Source of the DNA: Janthinobacterium sp. GW458P
Lineage (GTDB): Bacteria; Pseudomonadota; Gammaproteobacteria; Burkholderiales; Burkholderiaceae_D
NCBI RefSeq assembly: GCF_002127585.1
Contig: NZ_NEGZ01000033.1
Span: 3,265 to 60,442, forward strand
Length of the DNA stretch: 57,178 bases
Direction of reading: 5' to 3'
In this document: positions 27,068 through 34,928 of the stretch, piece after piece
How the letters are laid out: every line of letters starts with the position of its first letter
How positions within the stretch are numbered: the first letter of the stretch is position 1
Made by a program: the position numbers and the translations under genes
The notes under the pieces: generated by a model
The model's input: the letters and a program-made list of their open reading frames with translations, nothing else
The model's database searches: none
What the model was told of the DNA's origin: nothing

Positions 27068-29824
27068 ATGAGCCAAACGCCTTTGATTTCCGCCTCCCGT
27101 TTCTACCAGCGCTGGCTGGACGCCGCCCCCGAGCGCGCCGCGCAGGTAGCGCAACTGGTGCGCGCGCCGCTGGACGGGCTCGACTTTGCCGCCGAGTTGG
27201 CCGCCCAGGCGCACGCCGCCACGCCGCCGCTGCCCGCGGAACGGGCCATGCGCCGCCTGCGCAACCTGCTCGTCTGCGGCCTGATCGCGCGCGATCTGGC
27301 AGGCCAGGCGGACTTGAACGAAGTCGTCACGGCCATGACGGGCTTCGCCGATTTCGCCATCCGCACGCATGTGGACGCCATCATGGCCGAGATGGTGGCC
27401 CTGCACGGCGTGCCTGTCGGCGAGGAATCGGGCCAGGAACAGGCATTGATGGTGTTGGCGATGGGCAAGCAAGGCGGCGGCGAGCTCAACGTCTCGTCCG
27501 ACATCGACCTGATCTTCGTCTACCCGGAAGACGGCGACACGCGCGTGAGCGAGCCGGGTCAGCGCAGCCTGTCCAACCATGAATTTTTCATTCGCATGGG
27601 CAAGAAGCTGATAGCCGCCCTGGCCGAGATCACGCAGGACGGTTTTACTTTCCGCGTCGACATGGCTTTGCGGCCGAACGGCAACTCGGGGCCGCTGGCC
27701 GCCAGCCTGGGCATGGTCGAGCAATACCTGATCGTGCAGGGCCGCGAATGGGAGCGCTACGCCTGGGTCAAGGCGCGCGCCGTGACGGGCAAGCCCGAGG
27801 ACATCGCCGCGCTCGACGCCATCGTGCGCCCTTTCGTCTTCCGCCGCTACCTCGATTTCGGCGTCATCGACGCCATCCGCACCATGCACGGCCAGATCCG
27901 CGCCGAGGTCAACCGCCAGGAGCGGCTGCACCCGGACCGCAGCAACAACGTCAAGCTGGGCCGCGGCGGCATCCGCGAAATCGAATTTCTCGCGCAAGTG
28001 TTTCAATTGATACGCGGCGGGCGCGACGCCGAGCTGCGCGACCGTTCCACGCGCGCCACCCTGCGCACGGTGGCGGACAAGGGCTTGCTGGAAGGGGCCA
28101 TCGTGGAACAGTTGCTCAATTCATACACTTTCCTGCGCAACCTGGAACATCGGCTGCAGTATCTTGATGATGCGCAAACCCACACCCTGCCCGCCAGCGA
28201 CGCCGACCGCCTGACCGTGGCGCAGATGATGGGCTTGCCCGACACGGCCACCCTGCTGGCCCGGCTGGAAGCGCACCGCGTGTTTGTCGCCGCTCAATTC
28301 GACGAAATGTTCAGCGACAAGAGCAACGGCGCGCCGCCGGCCGACACGGGCATCGACCCGCAAACCTCGAACGACTGCGCCGCCTCGGACCAGCAGGAAG
28401 CCATCGAAGCCCGCTTTGCCGCGCTGGGCTTTGACGAGCCGGCCGCCTGCGCGCGGCGCTTGCTGGCCACGTGGCAGGCGCCGCGCCTGCAATCGCTGCC
28501 CGAGGCAAGCCGCACGCGCCTGGTGGCCCTCGTCAATTCCGCCCTGCCCCTGATCGCCGACTGCTCCGTCACCTCAGGCAAGGCCAGCCAGCTGGCCACG
28601 CTGGGACGCCTGCTCGATTTCCTGGAAGCCATCGCGCGGCGCTCGGCCTATCTGTCATTATTGACAGAATATCCACACACGCTGGAACGCGTCGTGCGCA
28701 TGGTGTGCGCCAGCGGCTGGGCCGCCACCTTCCTCACGCAGCACCCTATCCTGCTCGACGAATTGTTAGACGAGCGCATCCGCAACACGGTGCCCGATCC
28801 GGCCGCGCTGGCGCTGGACCTGCAGCGCCAGCTCGACGACGCGCCCGGCGACACGGAGCGGCAGATGGATATCCTGCGCGAAATGCACCACGCGCAACTG
28901 TTCCAGTGCCTGGCGCAAGACCTGGCGGGCGACCTCAGCGTGGAAAAACTGGCCGACTACCTGTCGCAACTGGCCGACATCATCGTCGCCGCCACCGTGC
29001 AAGCCGTCTGGCAAACGTTGCCGACACGCCACCGCGACGTGCCGAAATTCGCCGTCATCGCGTATGGCAAGCTGGGCGGCAAGGAACTCGGCTATGTCTC
29101 CGACCTGGACGTCATCTTCCTGTTCGACGACGACGATCAGGACGCGCCGGGCCTGTATGCCAAGCTGGCGCAGCGTTTCATTACCTGGATGACCTCGCAC
29201 ACCTCGGCCGGCATCCTGTTCGACATCGACATCGCCCTGCGCCCCGACGGCGCCTCGGGCATGCTCGTTTCCAGCGTACAGGCGTTCGAGCGCTACCAGG
29301 GCAGCGCGGCCTGGGTATGGGAACACCAGGCGCTCACGCGCGCGCGCTTCTGCGCGGGCGACGTCAGCATCGGCAAGCACTTCGAGCGCATCCGCGACAC
29401 GATCTTGCGCAAGGAAAGACCGGAAAACGGCCCGCTCAAGGGTGAAGTCGTGGCCATGCGCAAGAAGATGCTCGACGCCCATCCGCCCCGCCCCGACAGC
29501 TTTGATCTGAAACAAGATCCGGGCGGCATGATCGACATCGAATTCATGGTGCAATACCTGGTGCTGCAGCATGCGGCGCAATATCCGCAGCTGACGGCCA
29601 ACTCGGGCAATATCGCCCTGCTGCGCCTGTGCGGCGAACTGGGGCTGATCGACGCGCAACTGGCGGCCCTGGTCGCCGATGCCTACCGCGCCTTGCGCAA
29701 GCTCCAGCATCAATTGCGCCTGCAGGGCCAGGACCTGGCCCGGGTGGCGCCGGAGCGCGTGCGCGCGCATGCGGACAATGTGATGCGCCTGTGGCACACG
29801 ATCTTTCCCGCAACGATTGCATAA
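27068..29824 (+). CDS. glnE: Bifunctional glutamine synthetase adenylyltransferase/adenylyl-removing enzyme
   Basis: This 918-residue cytosolic enzyme attaches AMP to glutamine synthetase when nitrogen is plentiful and removes it under limitation, under control of PII. It contains two nucleotidyltransferase domains, each with the paired acidic motif: the N-terminal adenylyl-removase half has NVSSDIDLIFVYPEDGDT and the C-terminal adenylyltransferase half has GYVSDLDVIFLFDDDD. GlnD-type helical regions follow each (KLGRGGIREIEFLAQVFQLI and DPGGMIDIEFMVQYLVLQH). The length is close to E. coli GlnE (946). The ATG at 27068 has no clear ribosome site. Together with ntrBC near 54-57 kb this window holds two parts of the Ntr circuit. 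It is transcribed divergently from yhdP. Confidence 0.96.
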   Translation: MSQTPLISASRFYQRWLDAAPERAAQVAQLVRAPLDGLDFAAELAAQAHAATPPLPAERAMRRLRNLLVCGLIARDLAGQADLNEVVTAMTGFADFAIRTHVDAIMAEMVALHGVPVGEESGQEQALMVLAMGKQGGGELNVSSDIDLIFVYPEDGDTRVSEPGQRSLSNHEFFIRMGKKLIAALAEITQDGFTFRVDMALRPNGNSGPLAASLGMVEQYLIVQGREWERYAWVKARAVTGKPEDIAALDAIVRPFVFRRYLDFGVIDAIRTMHGQIRAEVNRQERLHPDRSNNVKLGRGGIREIEFLAQVFQLIRGGRDAELRDRSTRATLRTVADKGLLEGAIVEQLLNSYTFLRNLEHRLQYLDDAQTHTLPASDADRLTVAQMMGLPDTATLLARLEAHRVFVAAQFDEMFSDKSNGAPPADTGIDPQTSNDCAASDQQEAIEARFAALGFDEPAACARRLLATWQAPRLQSLPEASRTRLVALVNSALPLIADCSVTSGKASQLATLGRLLDFLEAIARRSAYLSLLTEYPHTLERVVRMVCASGWAATFLTQHPILLDELLDERIRNTVPDPAALALDLQRQLDDAPGDTERQMDILREMHHAQLFQCLAQDLAGDLSVEKLADYLSQLADIIVAATVQAVWQTLPTRHRDVPKFAVIAYGKLGGKELGYVSDLDVIFLFDDDDQDAPGLYAKLAQRFITWMTSHTSAGILFDIDIALRPDGASGMLVSSVQAFERYQGSAAWVWEHQALTRARFCAGDVSIGKHFERIRDTILRKERPENGPLKGEVVAMRKKMLDAHPPRPDSFDLKQDPGGMIDIEFMVQYLVLQHAAQYPQLTANSGNIALLRLCGELGLIDAQLAALVADAYRALRKLQHQLRLQGQDLARVAPERVRAHADNVMRLWHTIFPATIA

Positions 29825-29850
29825 GCCCGGCGGCGGCGTATGATACGTAC

Positions 29851-29907
29851 AGGCAACTCCACTTCCGAGTAGTGCCGTAGAACAGGCCGCGCCGGGGTTG
29901 CCTATCA
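29851..29907 (+). promoter_or_regulatory. Inverted repeat in the leader of the Cache-domain gene
   Basis: AGGCAAC (29851-29857) is complementary to GTTGCCT (29897-29903). Flanking TGAT (29841-29844) could pair with ATCA (29904-29907) across a bulge. The right arm ends five bases before the AGGAG ribosome site at 29912, so folding could influence translation. No known RNA family is recognised. Confidence 0.3.
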
Positions 29908-29923
29908 TCCCAGGAGACAGCGT

Positions 29924-30400
29924 ATGAAGACTAGTGTAAAAACGGGCATCAATGCCCTCGTTGCCAGTTTCATCATCTGCGCCATGCCGGCAGCGGCATG
30001 GGCCGCCCCCAGAGGCAGCGCGGACGAAGCCATCGCCATGACCAAGCGCGCCGTGGCCATGATCAAGGCCGATGGCAAGGAAAAAGCCTTTGCCGCCATT
30101 GCCGATCCCGCCAACACCAGCTTCCATGACCGCGACCTGTACATTTATGTGTACGACATGAACGGCGTCACCCTGGCGCACGGCAACAATCCCAAGATGG
30201 TCGGCAAGAACCTGATCGACCTGAAGGACAATGAAGGCAAGGCCGTCATCAAGTCGCTGATCGCCACGGCCAGCACGCCGGCCGGACGCGGCTGGGTAGA
30301 CTTCAAGTGGCCCAATCCGCTGACCAAGGTGGTCGAACAAAAATCCGGCTACATCGAACGGGTCGACAATATGATCGTCGGTTCCGGCATCTATAAATAA
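29924..30400 (+). CDS. Secreted single-Cache-domain protein
   Basis: This 158-residue protein has a signal peptide (MKTSVKTGINALVASF...AAAWA, cleavage near residue 27) and then one compact domain with the Cache_2 pattern: repeated charged helix (ADEAIAMTKRAVAMIKADG), DLYIYVYDMNGVTLAHG, PKMVGKNLIDLKD, and the closing GYIERVDNMIVGSGIYK. Cache domains bind small ligands such as organic acids outside the cytoplasm. Here the domain stands alone without a membrane anchor or signalling output, so it would be a periplasmic ligand-binding protein with unknown partner. The start is supported by AGGAG (29912-29916). It lies 27 bp before the DUF1275 gene on the same strand, suggesting co-transcription, but no function for the pair is known to me. 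Confidence 0.88.
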   Translation: MKTSVKTGINALVASFIICAMPAAAWAAPRGSADEAIAMTKRAVAMIKADGKEKAFAAIADPANTSFHDRDLYIYVYDMNGVTLAHGNNPKMVGKNLIDLKDNEGKAVIKSLIATASTPAGRGWVDFKWPNPLTKVVEQKSGYIERVDNMIVGSGIYK

Positions 30401-30427
30401 GCCACGGCAAGAGAAAACCGCACCCGC

Positions 30428-31204
30428 ATGCCGCTCCACTACCTGTCCCGCCTGAGCGGATCGGCGCGCGATACGCAAGCCAACCTGCAGCTGGGCTGCG
30501 TGCTGGCGCTGGTGGCCGGCGCCGTCAACGCGGGCGGTTTTCTCGCCATCGGCGGCTATACCTCGCACATGACGGGCATCGTCTCGGGCATGGCCGACGA
30601 CCTGGCACTGGGCAACGTGACCGTGGCGCTGGCCGCGCTGGGCGCCTGGCTGGCCTTCGTCAGCGGCGCGGCCGTCACGGCCATCATGGTGAACTGGGGC
30701 AAGCGGCGGCGCCTGCACAGCCAGTTCGCCGCCAGCCTGCTGCTGGAAGCGGCCCTGTTATTGCTGTTCGGCCTGGCGGGCAACTACCTGGCCGCCATGC
30801 CGGACGTGCTGGGTCCCGTCACCATCTTGCTGCTATGCTTTGTGATGGGTTTGCAAAACGCCATCATCACCAAGATTTCCGGCGCCGTCATCCGCACCAC
30901 CCACGTCACGGGCCTGTCGACCGACATCGGCATCGAACTGGGCAAGATGGCGTATTACAACCGCAGGCAATTGCCGGACCGCGTGGTGAAGGTCAACCGG
31001 GGCAAGCTGAGGACGCACTGCCTCTTGATCAGCTGCTTCTTCATCGGCGGCGTCAGCGGCGCGCTGGCTTTCAAGCATATCGGCTTTCCCGCCGCCACCA
31101 TCATTCTCGCCGGCGTGCTGTCCCTGCTGTCCGGCGTGCCCGTGCTGCGCGACTTGCGCCTGCTGTGGCGCTTCTACCGGCGCCGGCTGCGCATCTTGCG
31201 TTAG
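30428..31204 (+). CDS. DUF1275 (YoaK-like) integral membrane protein
   Basis: This 258-residue protein shows six or more hydrophobic segments and the DUF1275 pattern: LALVAGAVNAGGFLAIGGYTSHMTG near the N-terminus, CFVMGLQNAIITKISGAVIRTTHVTG in the middle and a hydrophobic C-terminal hairpin ending in a basic tail (RFYRRRLRILR). The two T-[SH]-x-x-TG repeats are characteristic. The family is widespread in bacterial inner membranes and has no established biochemical function. It follows the Cache-domain gene by 27 bp with a weak ribosome site, so coupling is plausible. Confidence 0.92.
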   Translation: MPLHYLSRLSGSARDTQANLQLGCVLALVAGAVNAGGFLAIGGYTSHMTGIVSGMADDLALGNVTVALAALGAWLAFVSGAAVTAIMVNWGKRRRLHSQFAASLLLEAALLLLFGLAGNYLAAMPDVLGPVTILLLCFVMGLQNAIITKISGAVIRTTHVTGLSTDIGIELGKMAYYNRRQLPDRVVKVNRGKLRTHCLLISCFFIGGVSGALAFKHIGFPAATIILAGVLSLLSGVPVLRDLRLLWRFYRRRLRILR

Positions 31205-31342
31205 TGAAAATATTTTTCTTTGTAGCAACAATCGACCGGCTTTAGTGCTAATATTTTTCTGCGCCTGGCCGGTTCACCATGCCTGCCCTGGCGGCCTTTT
31301 GATACGACACCCTACCGTTGTCCAATTCTGAAAGCGAGAAAA

Positions 31343-31531
31343 ATGACTTCCATCAAAAAAGCCCTGTTTGTCTTTGCCGCCGCCGTCGGCATCGCCGCCT
31401 CGTTCTCCAGCAGCGCCGCCGTGCGCGCGTGGATTCCGTCGGAAAACTGCGACTACATTCTCAGCATGTGCCACCAGGGCGTCGAGGCGTCGTGCGAGCA
31501 ATGGCGCAACCAGTGCGAACCTAAAGAGTAA
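31343..31531 (+). CDS. Small secreted four-cysteine protein, unknown function
   Basis: A 62-residue product with a clear signal peptide (MTSIKKALFVFAAAVGIAAS, cleavage near SSSA) and a short mature part of roughly 37 residues. Four cysteines in the pattern C-x6-C-x7-C-x6-C would allow two disulfides in the periplasm or outside. The spacing ends NQCEPKE. The coding sequence is followed directly by a terminator, and the gene has its own 138-bp upstream region, which supports it being real. No family is recognised. Ribosome site weak (GCGAGAAAA before the ATG). Confidence 0.65.
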   Translation: MTSIKKALFVFAAAVGIAASFSSSAAVRAWIPSENCDYILSMCHQGVEASCEQWRNQCEPKE

Positions 31532-31549
31532 GCGCAGGCAACAGACGAA

Positions 31550-31585
31550 AAAAAACGCCCAGGCAACTACCTGGGCGTTTTTCTT
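31550..31585. terminator. Bidirectional terminator between the small secreted gene and gap
   Basis: Stem CGCCCAGG (31556-31563) / CCTGGGCG (31570-31577) with loop CAACTA, flanked by an A-run on the left and TTTTTCTT on the right. It can terminate both converging transcripts. Confidence 0.9.
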
Positions 31586-31598
31586 ATGCGGTCAACAA

Positions 31599-32609
31599 TT
31601 ACTTGGCCGACATCAGTGCAACGGTGGTGTCCAGCATGCGGTTCGAGAAACCCCACTCGTTGTCATACCACGACGATACTTTCACCAGGCGGCCCGACAC
31701 TTTGGTCAGGGTCGAATCGAAGTTCGACGAAGCCGGGTTGTGGTTGAAGTCGATCGATACCAGCGGTTCGGTCTGGTACGTCAGGATGCCTTCCAGCGCG
31801 CCTTCCGACGCCGCTTTCATCAGCGCGTTGACTTCTTCCACGGTGGTGTCGCGCTTGGCGATGAAGGACAGGTCGACCAGCGACACGTTGATGGTCGGCA
31901 CGCGGATGGCGAAGCCGTCCAGCTTGCCATTCAGCTCAGGCAGCACCAGGCCCACGGCGGCAGCGGCGCCCGTCTTGGTCGGGATCATGCTCATGGTGGC
32001 CGAACGGGCGCGGCGCAGGTCTTCATGCATCACGTCGGACAGCACCTGGTCGTTGGTGTAGGCGTGCACGGTGGTCATCAGGCCCGTTTCGATGCCAATG
32101 GCGTCGTTCAGTGGCTTGACCAGCGGTGCCAGGCAGTTGGTGGTGCACGAAGCGTTCGAGATGACGGTGTCGGTCGATTTCAGCACCGAGTGGTTGACGC
32201 CGAACACGACGGTCGCGTCGACGTCCTTGCCGCCTGGCGCCGAGATGATGACTTTTTTCGCGCCGCCCTTCAAGTGAGCCGAAGCTTTCTCTTTGGTGGT
32301 GAAGAAGCCCGTGCATTCCAGCACGACGTCCACGCCCAGCTCGCCCCATGGGATTTCAGCCGGATTGCGCTGTGCAAATACGCGGATCGGATCGCCATTG
32401 ACGATCATGTTGTCGCCTTCGACGGTGACCGTGCCCGGGAACTTGCCGTGCGCGGTGTCGTAGCGGGTCAGGTGGGCATTCGACTTGGCGTCGCCCAGGT
32501 CGTTGATGGCAACGATCTGGATATCCTGTTTCTTGCCGCCTTCGTAGAAAGCGCGCAACACATTACGGCCGATGCGGCCGTAGCCATTGATTGCAACTTT
32601 GATCGTCAT
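31599..32609 (-). CDS. gap: Glyceraldehyde-3-phosphate dehydrogenase, type I
   Basis: This 336-residue tetrameric cytosolic enzyme converts glyceraldehyde 3-phosphate, NAD and phosphate to 1,3-bisphosphoglycerate. The NAD-binding N-terminus [16 protein letters not shown] and the catalytic SNASCTTNC (Cys155) are intact, as are the conserved [11 protein letters not shown] and the C-terminal [12 protein letters not shown]. The ATG at 32609 has an AGGAG eight bases upstream. It lies 78 bp after tkt on the same strand, a pairing common in betaproteobacteria that suggests co-expression of Calvin/pentose and glycolytic functions. The spacer contains a strong hairpin without a T-run (32649-32670). 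Confidence 0.97.
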   Translation of the reverse strand: MTIKVAINGYGRIGRNVLRAFYEGGKKQDIQIVAINDLGDAKSNAHLTRYDTAHGKFPGTVTVEGDNMIVNGDPIRVFAQRNPAEIPWGELGVDVVLECTGFFTTKEKASAHLKGGAKKVIISAPGGKDVDATVVFGVNHSVLKSTDTVISNASCTTNCLAPLVKPLNDAIGIETGLMTTVHAYTNDQVLSDVMHEDLRRARSATMSMIPTKTGAAAAVGLVLPELNGKLDGFAIRVPTINVSLVDLSFIAKRDTTVEEVNALMKAASEGALEGILTYQTEPLVSIDFNHNPASSNFDSTLTKVSGRLVKVSSWYDNEWGFSNRMLDTTVALMSAK

Positions 32610-32648
32610 ACTCTGCTCCTGATTAAAAAAAAAGGTATCAGCACAGCC

Positions 32649-32670
32649 CCCCGGCATTACCTTGCCGGGG
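32649..32670 (-). repeat. Hairpin between tkt and gap
   Basis: CCCCGGCA / TGCCGGGG with a six-base loop forms a perfect 8-bp stem 18 bases after the tkt stop. There is no adjacent T-run on the minus strand, so it may stabilise or process the tkt-gap mRNA; it is not a standard terminator. Confidence 0.6.
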
Positions 32671-32687
32671 TCTGCTCAAAATCAATA

Positions 32688-34685
32688 TTAGCCAGCGATA
32701 ACGGCTTTAACCTTGGCTACGACGTTCTCGACCGTGAAGCCGAAGTGCTTGAACAGTACGCCGGCCGGGGCCGATTCGCCGAAGGTATCGATACCGACGA
32801 CGGCGCCTTCCAGGCCCACATACTTGTACCAGAAGCTGGTCACGCCCGCCTCGATGGCCACGCGCGGCACGCCCTTCGTCAGCACGCTGGCCTTGTAGGC
32901 GGCGTCCTGGCGGTCATACACGTCGGTCGACGGCATCGACACGACGCGCACATTGATGCCTTCCGAGGCCAGCGCGCTGGCGGCGGCGACGGCCAGTTCC
33001 ACTTCGGAACCGGTGGCGATCAGGATCGCCTTGGCATCGGCCACGTCGTTCAGCACATAGCCGCCGCGGAAGATGTTGTCGATCTGTTCGGCGCTACGCT
33101 CCTGGTACGGCAGGTTCTGGCGCGAGAAGATCAGGGTCGACGGGCCATCCTTGCGGCGCACGGCGGCACCCCAGGCTGCAGCCGACTCGACGGTGTCGCA
33201 TGGACGCCAGTTGTCCAGGTTCGGGATCAGGCGCATCGACGAGACGTGCTCGACCGATTGGTGCGTCGGGCCGTCTTCGCCCAGGCCGATCGAATCGTGG
33301 GTAAACACGAAGATCGAACGCAGCTTCATCAGGGCGGCCATGCGCAGCGCATTGCGGCTGTAGTCGGAAAACGTCAGGAACGTGGCGCCGAACGGGATGT
33401 AGCCGCCGTGCAAGGTGATGCCGTTCATGATGGCGCTCATGCCGAATTCGCGCACGCCGTAGTTGATATGATTGCCAGGCTGGCCCGAACGCACGGCCAC
33501 GCATTCTTTCCAGTTGGTCAGGTTCGAACCGGTCAGGTCGGCCGAGCCGCCGAGGAATTCCGGCAGGGATGAAGCCAGCGCCTGGATGGCGTTCTGGCTG
33601 GCCTTGCGGGTGGCGATGTTTTCTTTCTTTTCCACGCAGGAAGCGATGGCGGCGCTCAGGGCCGCTTCGAATGCCTGTGGCAGTTCGCCCTGCATGCGGC
33701 GCGACAGTTCAGCGGCTTGCTGCGGGAATTCGCGGCCGTAGGCGACGAAACGCTCGTTCCAGTCCGCTTCCAGCAGGGCGCCCTGTTTCTTGGCGTCCCA
33801 CGCGGCGTACACGTCGGCCGGCATCTCGAACGGCGCGGCGTCCCAGCCGATGTATTCGCGCACGGCGGCGATTTCCTTGTCGCCCAGCGCGGCGCCGTGG
33901 ACCTTGTCGCCGCCCTGCAGGTTCGGCGAACCCTTGCCGATGATGGTCTTGCAGCAGATCAAGGTTGGCTTGCTGGCGGTCTTGGCGGCGGCGATGGCGG
34001 CAGCCACGGCGGCCACGTCATGGCCGTCGACGGCGCGGATGACGTTCCAGCCGTACGCTTCGAAGCGCGCCGGGGTGTCGTCCGTGAACCAGCCTTCCAC
34101 TTTACCGTCGATGGAAATGCCGTTGTCATCGTACAGGGCGATCAGCTTGTTCAAGCCCAGGGTGCCGGCCAGCGCGCACACCTCGTGCGAAATACCTTCC
34201 ATCAGGCAACCATCGCCGACGAAGGCGTAGGTGTAATGGTTGACGATGTCGTGGCCAGGCTTGTTGAATTCAGCGGCCAGCAATTGCTCCGACAGGGCCA
34301 TGCCGACGGCGTTGGCGATGCCCTGGCCCAGCGGGCCGGTGGTCGTTTCCACGCCTGGCGTGACATCGACTTCCGGGTGGCCCGGGGTTTTCGAATGCAT
34401 CTGGCGGAAGGCCTTGATGTCATCCATCGACAGGTCGTAGCCGGTCAGGTGCAGCAGCGCATAGTGCAGCATGGAGCCGTGGCCGTTCGACAACAGGAAA
34501 CGGTCGCGGTTCTGCCATTTCGGGTTCGCGGGATTGTGGCGATAGTGACCACTCCACAGGGCGACTGCGATCTCGGCCATGCCCATCGGCATGCCTGGAT
34601 GGCCGGAATTGGCCTTTTGTACAGCGTCCATTGCCAGTGCGCGGATCGCATTGGCCATTTTGGTAGTCGGGAGCGTAGTTGTCAT
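32688..34685 (-). CDS. tkt: Transketolase
   Basis: This 665-residue thiamine-diphosphate enzyme moves two-carbon units between sugar phosphates in the pentose phosphate pathway and provides erythrose 4-phosphate for AroG. The ThDP motif runs from GDGCLMEG to the NGISIDG segment. The N-terminal [14 protein letters not shown], the catalytic-region [12 protein letters not shown] and the second-domain [18 protein letters not shown] are all intact. The length matches E. coli TktA (663). The ATG at 34685 is chosen because the family N-terminus begins [20 protein letters not shown]; the open frame continues upstream into non-homologous sequence. The ribosome site is poor. It is followed by gap on the same strand. 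Confidence 0.97.
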   Translation of the reverse strand: MTTTLPTTKMANAIRALAMDAVQKANSGHPGMPMGMAEIAVALWSGHYRHNPANPKWQNRDRFLLSNGHGSMLHYALLHLTGYDLSMDDIKAFRQMHSKTPGHPEVDVTPGVETTTGPLGQGIANAVGMALSEQLLAAEFNKPGHDIVNHYTYAFVGDGCLMEGISHEVCALAGTLGLNKLIALYDDNGISIDGKVEGWFTDDTPARFEAYGWNVIRAVDGHDVAAVAAAIAAAKTASKPTLICCKTIIGKGSPNLQGGDKVHGAALGDKEIAAVREYIGWDAAPFEMPADVYAAWDAKKQGALLEADWNERFVAYGREFPQQAAELSRRMQGELPQAFEAALSAAIASCVEKKENIATRKASQNAIQALASSLPEFLGGSADLTGSNLTNWKECVAVRSGQPGNHINYGVREFGMSAIMNGITLHGGYIPFGATFLTFSDYSRNALRMAALMKLRSIFVFTHDSIGLGEDGPTHQSVEHVSSMRLIPNLDNWRPCDTVESAAAWGAAVRRKDGPSTLIFSRQNLPYQERSAEQIDNIFRGGYVLNDVADAKAILIATGSEVELAVAAASALASEGINVRVVSMPSTDVYDRQDAAYKASVLTKGVPRVAIEAGVTSFWYKYVGLEGAVVGIDTFGESAPAGVLFKHFGFTVENVVAKVKAVIAG

Positions 34686-34832
34686 GATGGTGTGGGTCAG
34701 TCGCGAGTTTGGAATTCGTTTGCAGCGCAGCTGGGCGCAGTCAGAGCTATGTATTTTACCAGACCAACAAGGGGAAAAATCAAACCGCGCAACGCCGCCG
34801 CAGCAGCTTGTGCCACTTGCGCCCGGCAGGGG

Positions 34833-34863
34833 CGAAAAAAAACCGGGCCAGGCCCGGTTTTTC
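34833..34863 (-). terminator. Rho-independent terminator after receptor 5
   Basis: On the minus strand AACCGGGCC-T-GGCCCGGTT is flanked by GCGAAA on the left and TTTTTTTTCGC on the right. It lies about 70 bases after the receptor 5 stop and upstream of tkt. Confidence 0.85.
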
Positions 34864-34928
34864 GCGACGTACGCCGCTGCGGAGCGCGCCGCAAATCGGC
34901 CCGCCCCACCCGTCAATCTACCCTCACG

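Noticed and set aside
32649..32670. Terminator for tkt
   Set aside because: The stem is strong but no T-run follows on the minus strand, so it is listed as a hairpin only.
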